The notes under the pieces are model-generated. The model was not told the DNA's origin and made no database searches. It worked only from the letters and a program-made list of their open reading frames with translations. From assembly GCF_000576555.1 (NCBI RefSeq), contig NZ_CP007145.1, positions 1,922,001 to 1,986,000 on the forward strand: a stretch of DNA of 64,000 nt, read 5' to 3'. This document shows, one piece after another, positions 63,852-64,000 of this stretch (the first letter of the stretch is position 1; each line of letters starts with the position of its first letter). The DNA comes from Hymenobacter swuensis DY53. GTDB lineage: Bacteria > Bacteroidota > Bacteroidia > Cytophagales > Hymenobacteraceae. The translations under genes and the position numbers were made by a program.

Positions 63852-64000
63852 TTAAATAGCCAGCGCCGGCTGCAATGCTGGGCGGGTTTGCAAGGCAAAG
63901 GTATCGGCCAGCAATTCATAGGAACGGAGCCGGTCGTCGTAGTCATGGGTGATGGTGACGGCTACCACTTCCTCCACGCCGTAGGACGCGGCCAGGGCTT
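63852..64000 (-). CDS. Luciferase-like monooxygenase, C-terminal end only
   Basis: The frame is open from the window edge to TAA at 63852-63854, giving the last 48 residues: the stretch YGVEEVVAVTITHDYDDRLR followed by SYELLADTF and a short tail. This matches the C-terminal strand-helix of LLM-class flavin-dependent oxidoreductases (MsnO8-type bacterial luciferase relatives). The catalytic and flavin-binding parts lie outside the window, so the call rests on the C-terminal motif alone. A terminator follows. Confidence 0.65.
   Translation of the reverse strand, partial: ALAASYGVEEVVAVTITHDYDDRLRSYELLADTFALQTRPALQPALAI

Overview
The window looks like a chromosomal segment of a high-GC Bacteroidota, most likely Cytophagales / Hymenobacteraceae (Hymenobacter-like). 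The reasons are a SusC/SusD pair, several TonB-dependent receptors with N-terminal carboxypeptidase-like domains, promoter elements of the TAnnTTTG type instead of clear Shine-Dalgarno sites, paired transketolase half-subunits, and long intergenic inverted repeats of the TCATnCTGAGC and CCCTCCTT types. This assignment rests on gene content and composition, not on a marker-gene phylogeny. No rRNA, tRNA, CRISPR array, insertion sequence or phage was seen.

Left part (1-24.5 kb): mostly housekeeping. A minus-strand six-gene run (6754 down to 2035) starts with the N-terminal transketolase half and ends with the C-terminal half; a small membrane protein, a von Willebrand A protein, another small membrane protein and a phytanoyl-CoA dioxygenase-like enzyme lie between them. 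Then come a Bcp peroxiredoxin, a lipocalin, a DUF4265 pair, an M23 peptidase, an FAH-family hydrolase, an M48 lipoprotein protease with a small lipoprotein, an alpha/beta hydrolase, Mpl, replicative helicase DnaB and glutamate synthase (gltD, gltB).

Middle part (24.7-35.6 kb): a molybdenum-flavoured neighbourhood. A ModE-type winged-helix regulator is followed by a TonB-dependent receptor whose start codon is preceded by a CGTTAT-N12-ATAACG palindrome resembling a ModE operator. A Crp/Fnr-type regulator and a PaoABC-like three-subunit molybdenum hydroxylase operon follow. After that come an AT-rich, apparently foreign DUF3800 gene, an MFS transporter and an ABM-domain protein.

Sugar locus (35.8-49.9 kb): a polysaccharide-utilization-type locus on the minus strand. 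It contains SusC, SusD, a secreted GH13, a secreted GH65, a GPH-type sugar symporter, a GH100-like (neutral-invertase-like) cytoplasmic enzyme and a PfkB (fructokinase-like) kinase. It is controlled by a divergent LacI-family regulator with a 36-bp candidate operator between lacI and susC. The GH100 + PfkB + GPH trio suggests that a fructose-containing alpha-glucoside such as sucrose or a glucosyl-sucrose is the final substrate.

Right part (50-64 kb): a LigB-type extradiol dioxygenase, an M1 aminopeptidase with a HEAT-like tail, a coupled pair that includes a Coq4-motif membrane protein, a large GH63/MGH1-type glycosidase, an ankyrin protein, an SBF-like transporter, a PepSY membrane protein with a collagen-like G/K/E insert, a siderophore-type TonB receptor, and the 3' end of a luciferase-like monooxygenase.

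The most interesting signals are the ModE-box / TonB receptor unit, the Coq4-motif membrane protein, the gene block between the transketolase halves, and the rich set of intergenic inverted repeats, one of which has become part of a coding sequence.
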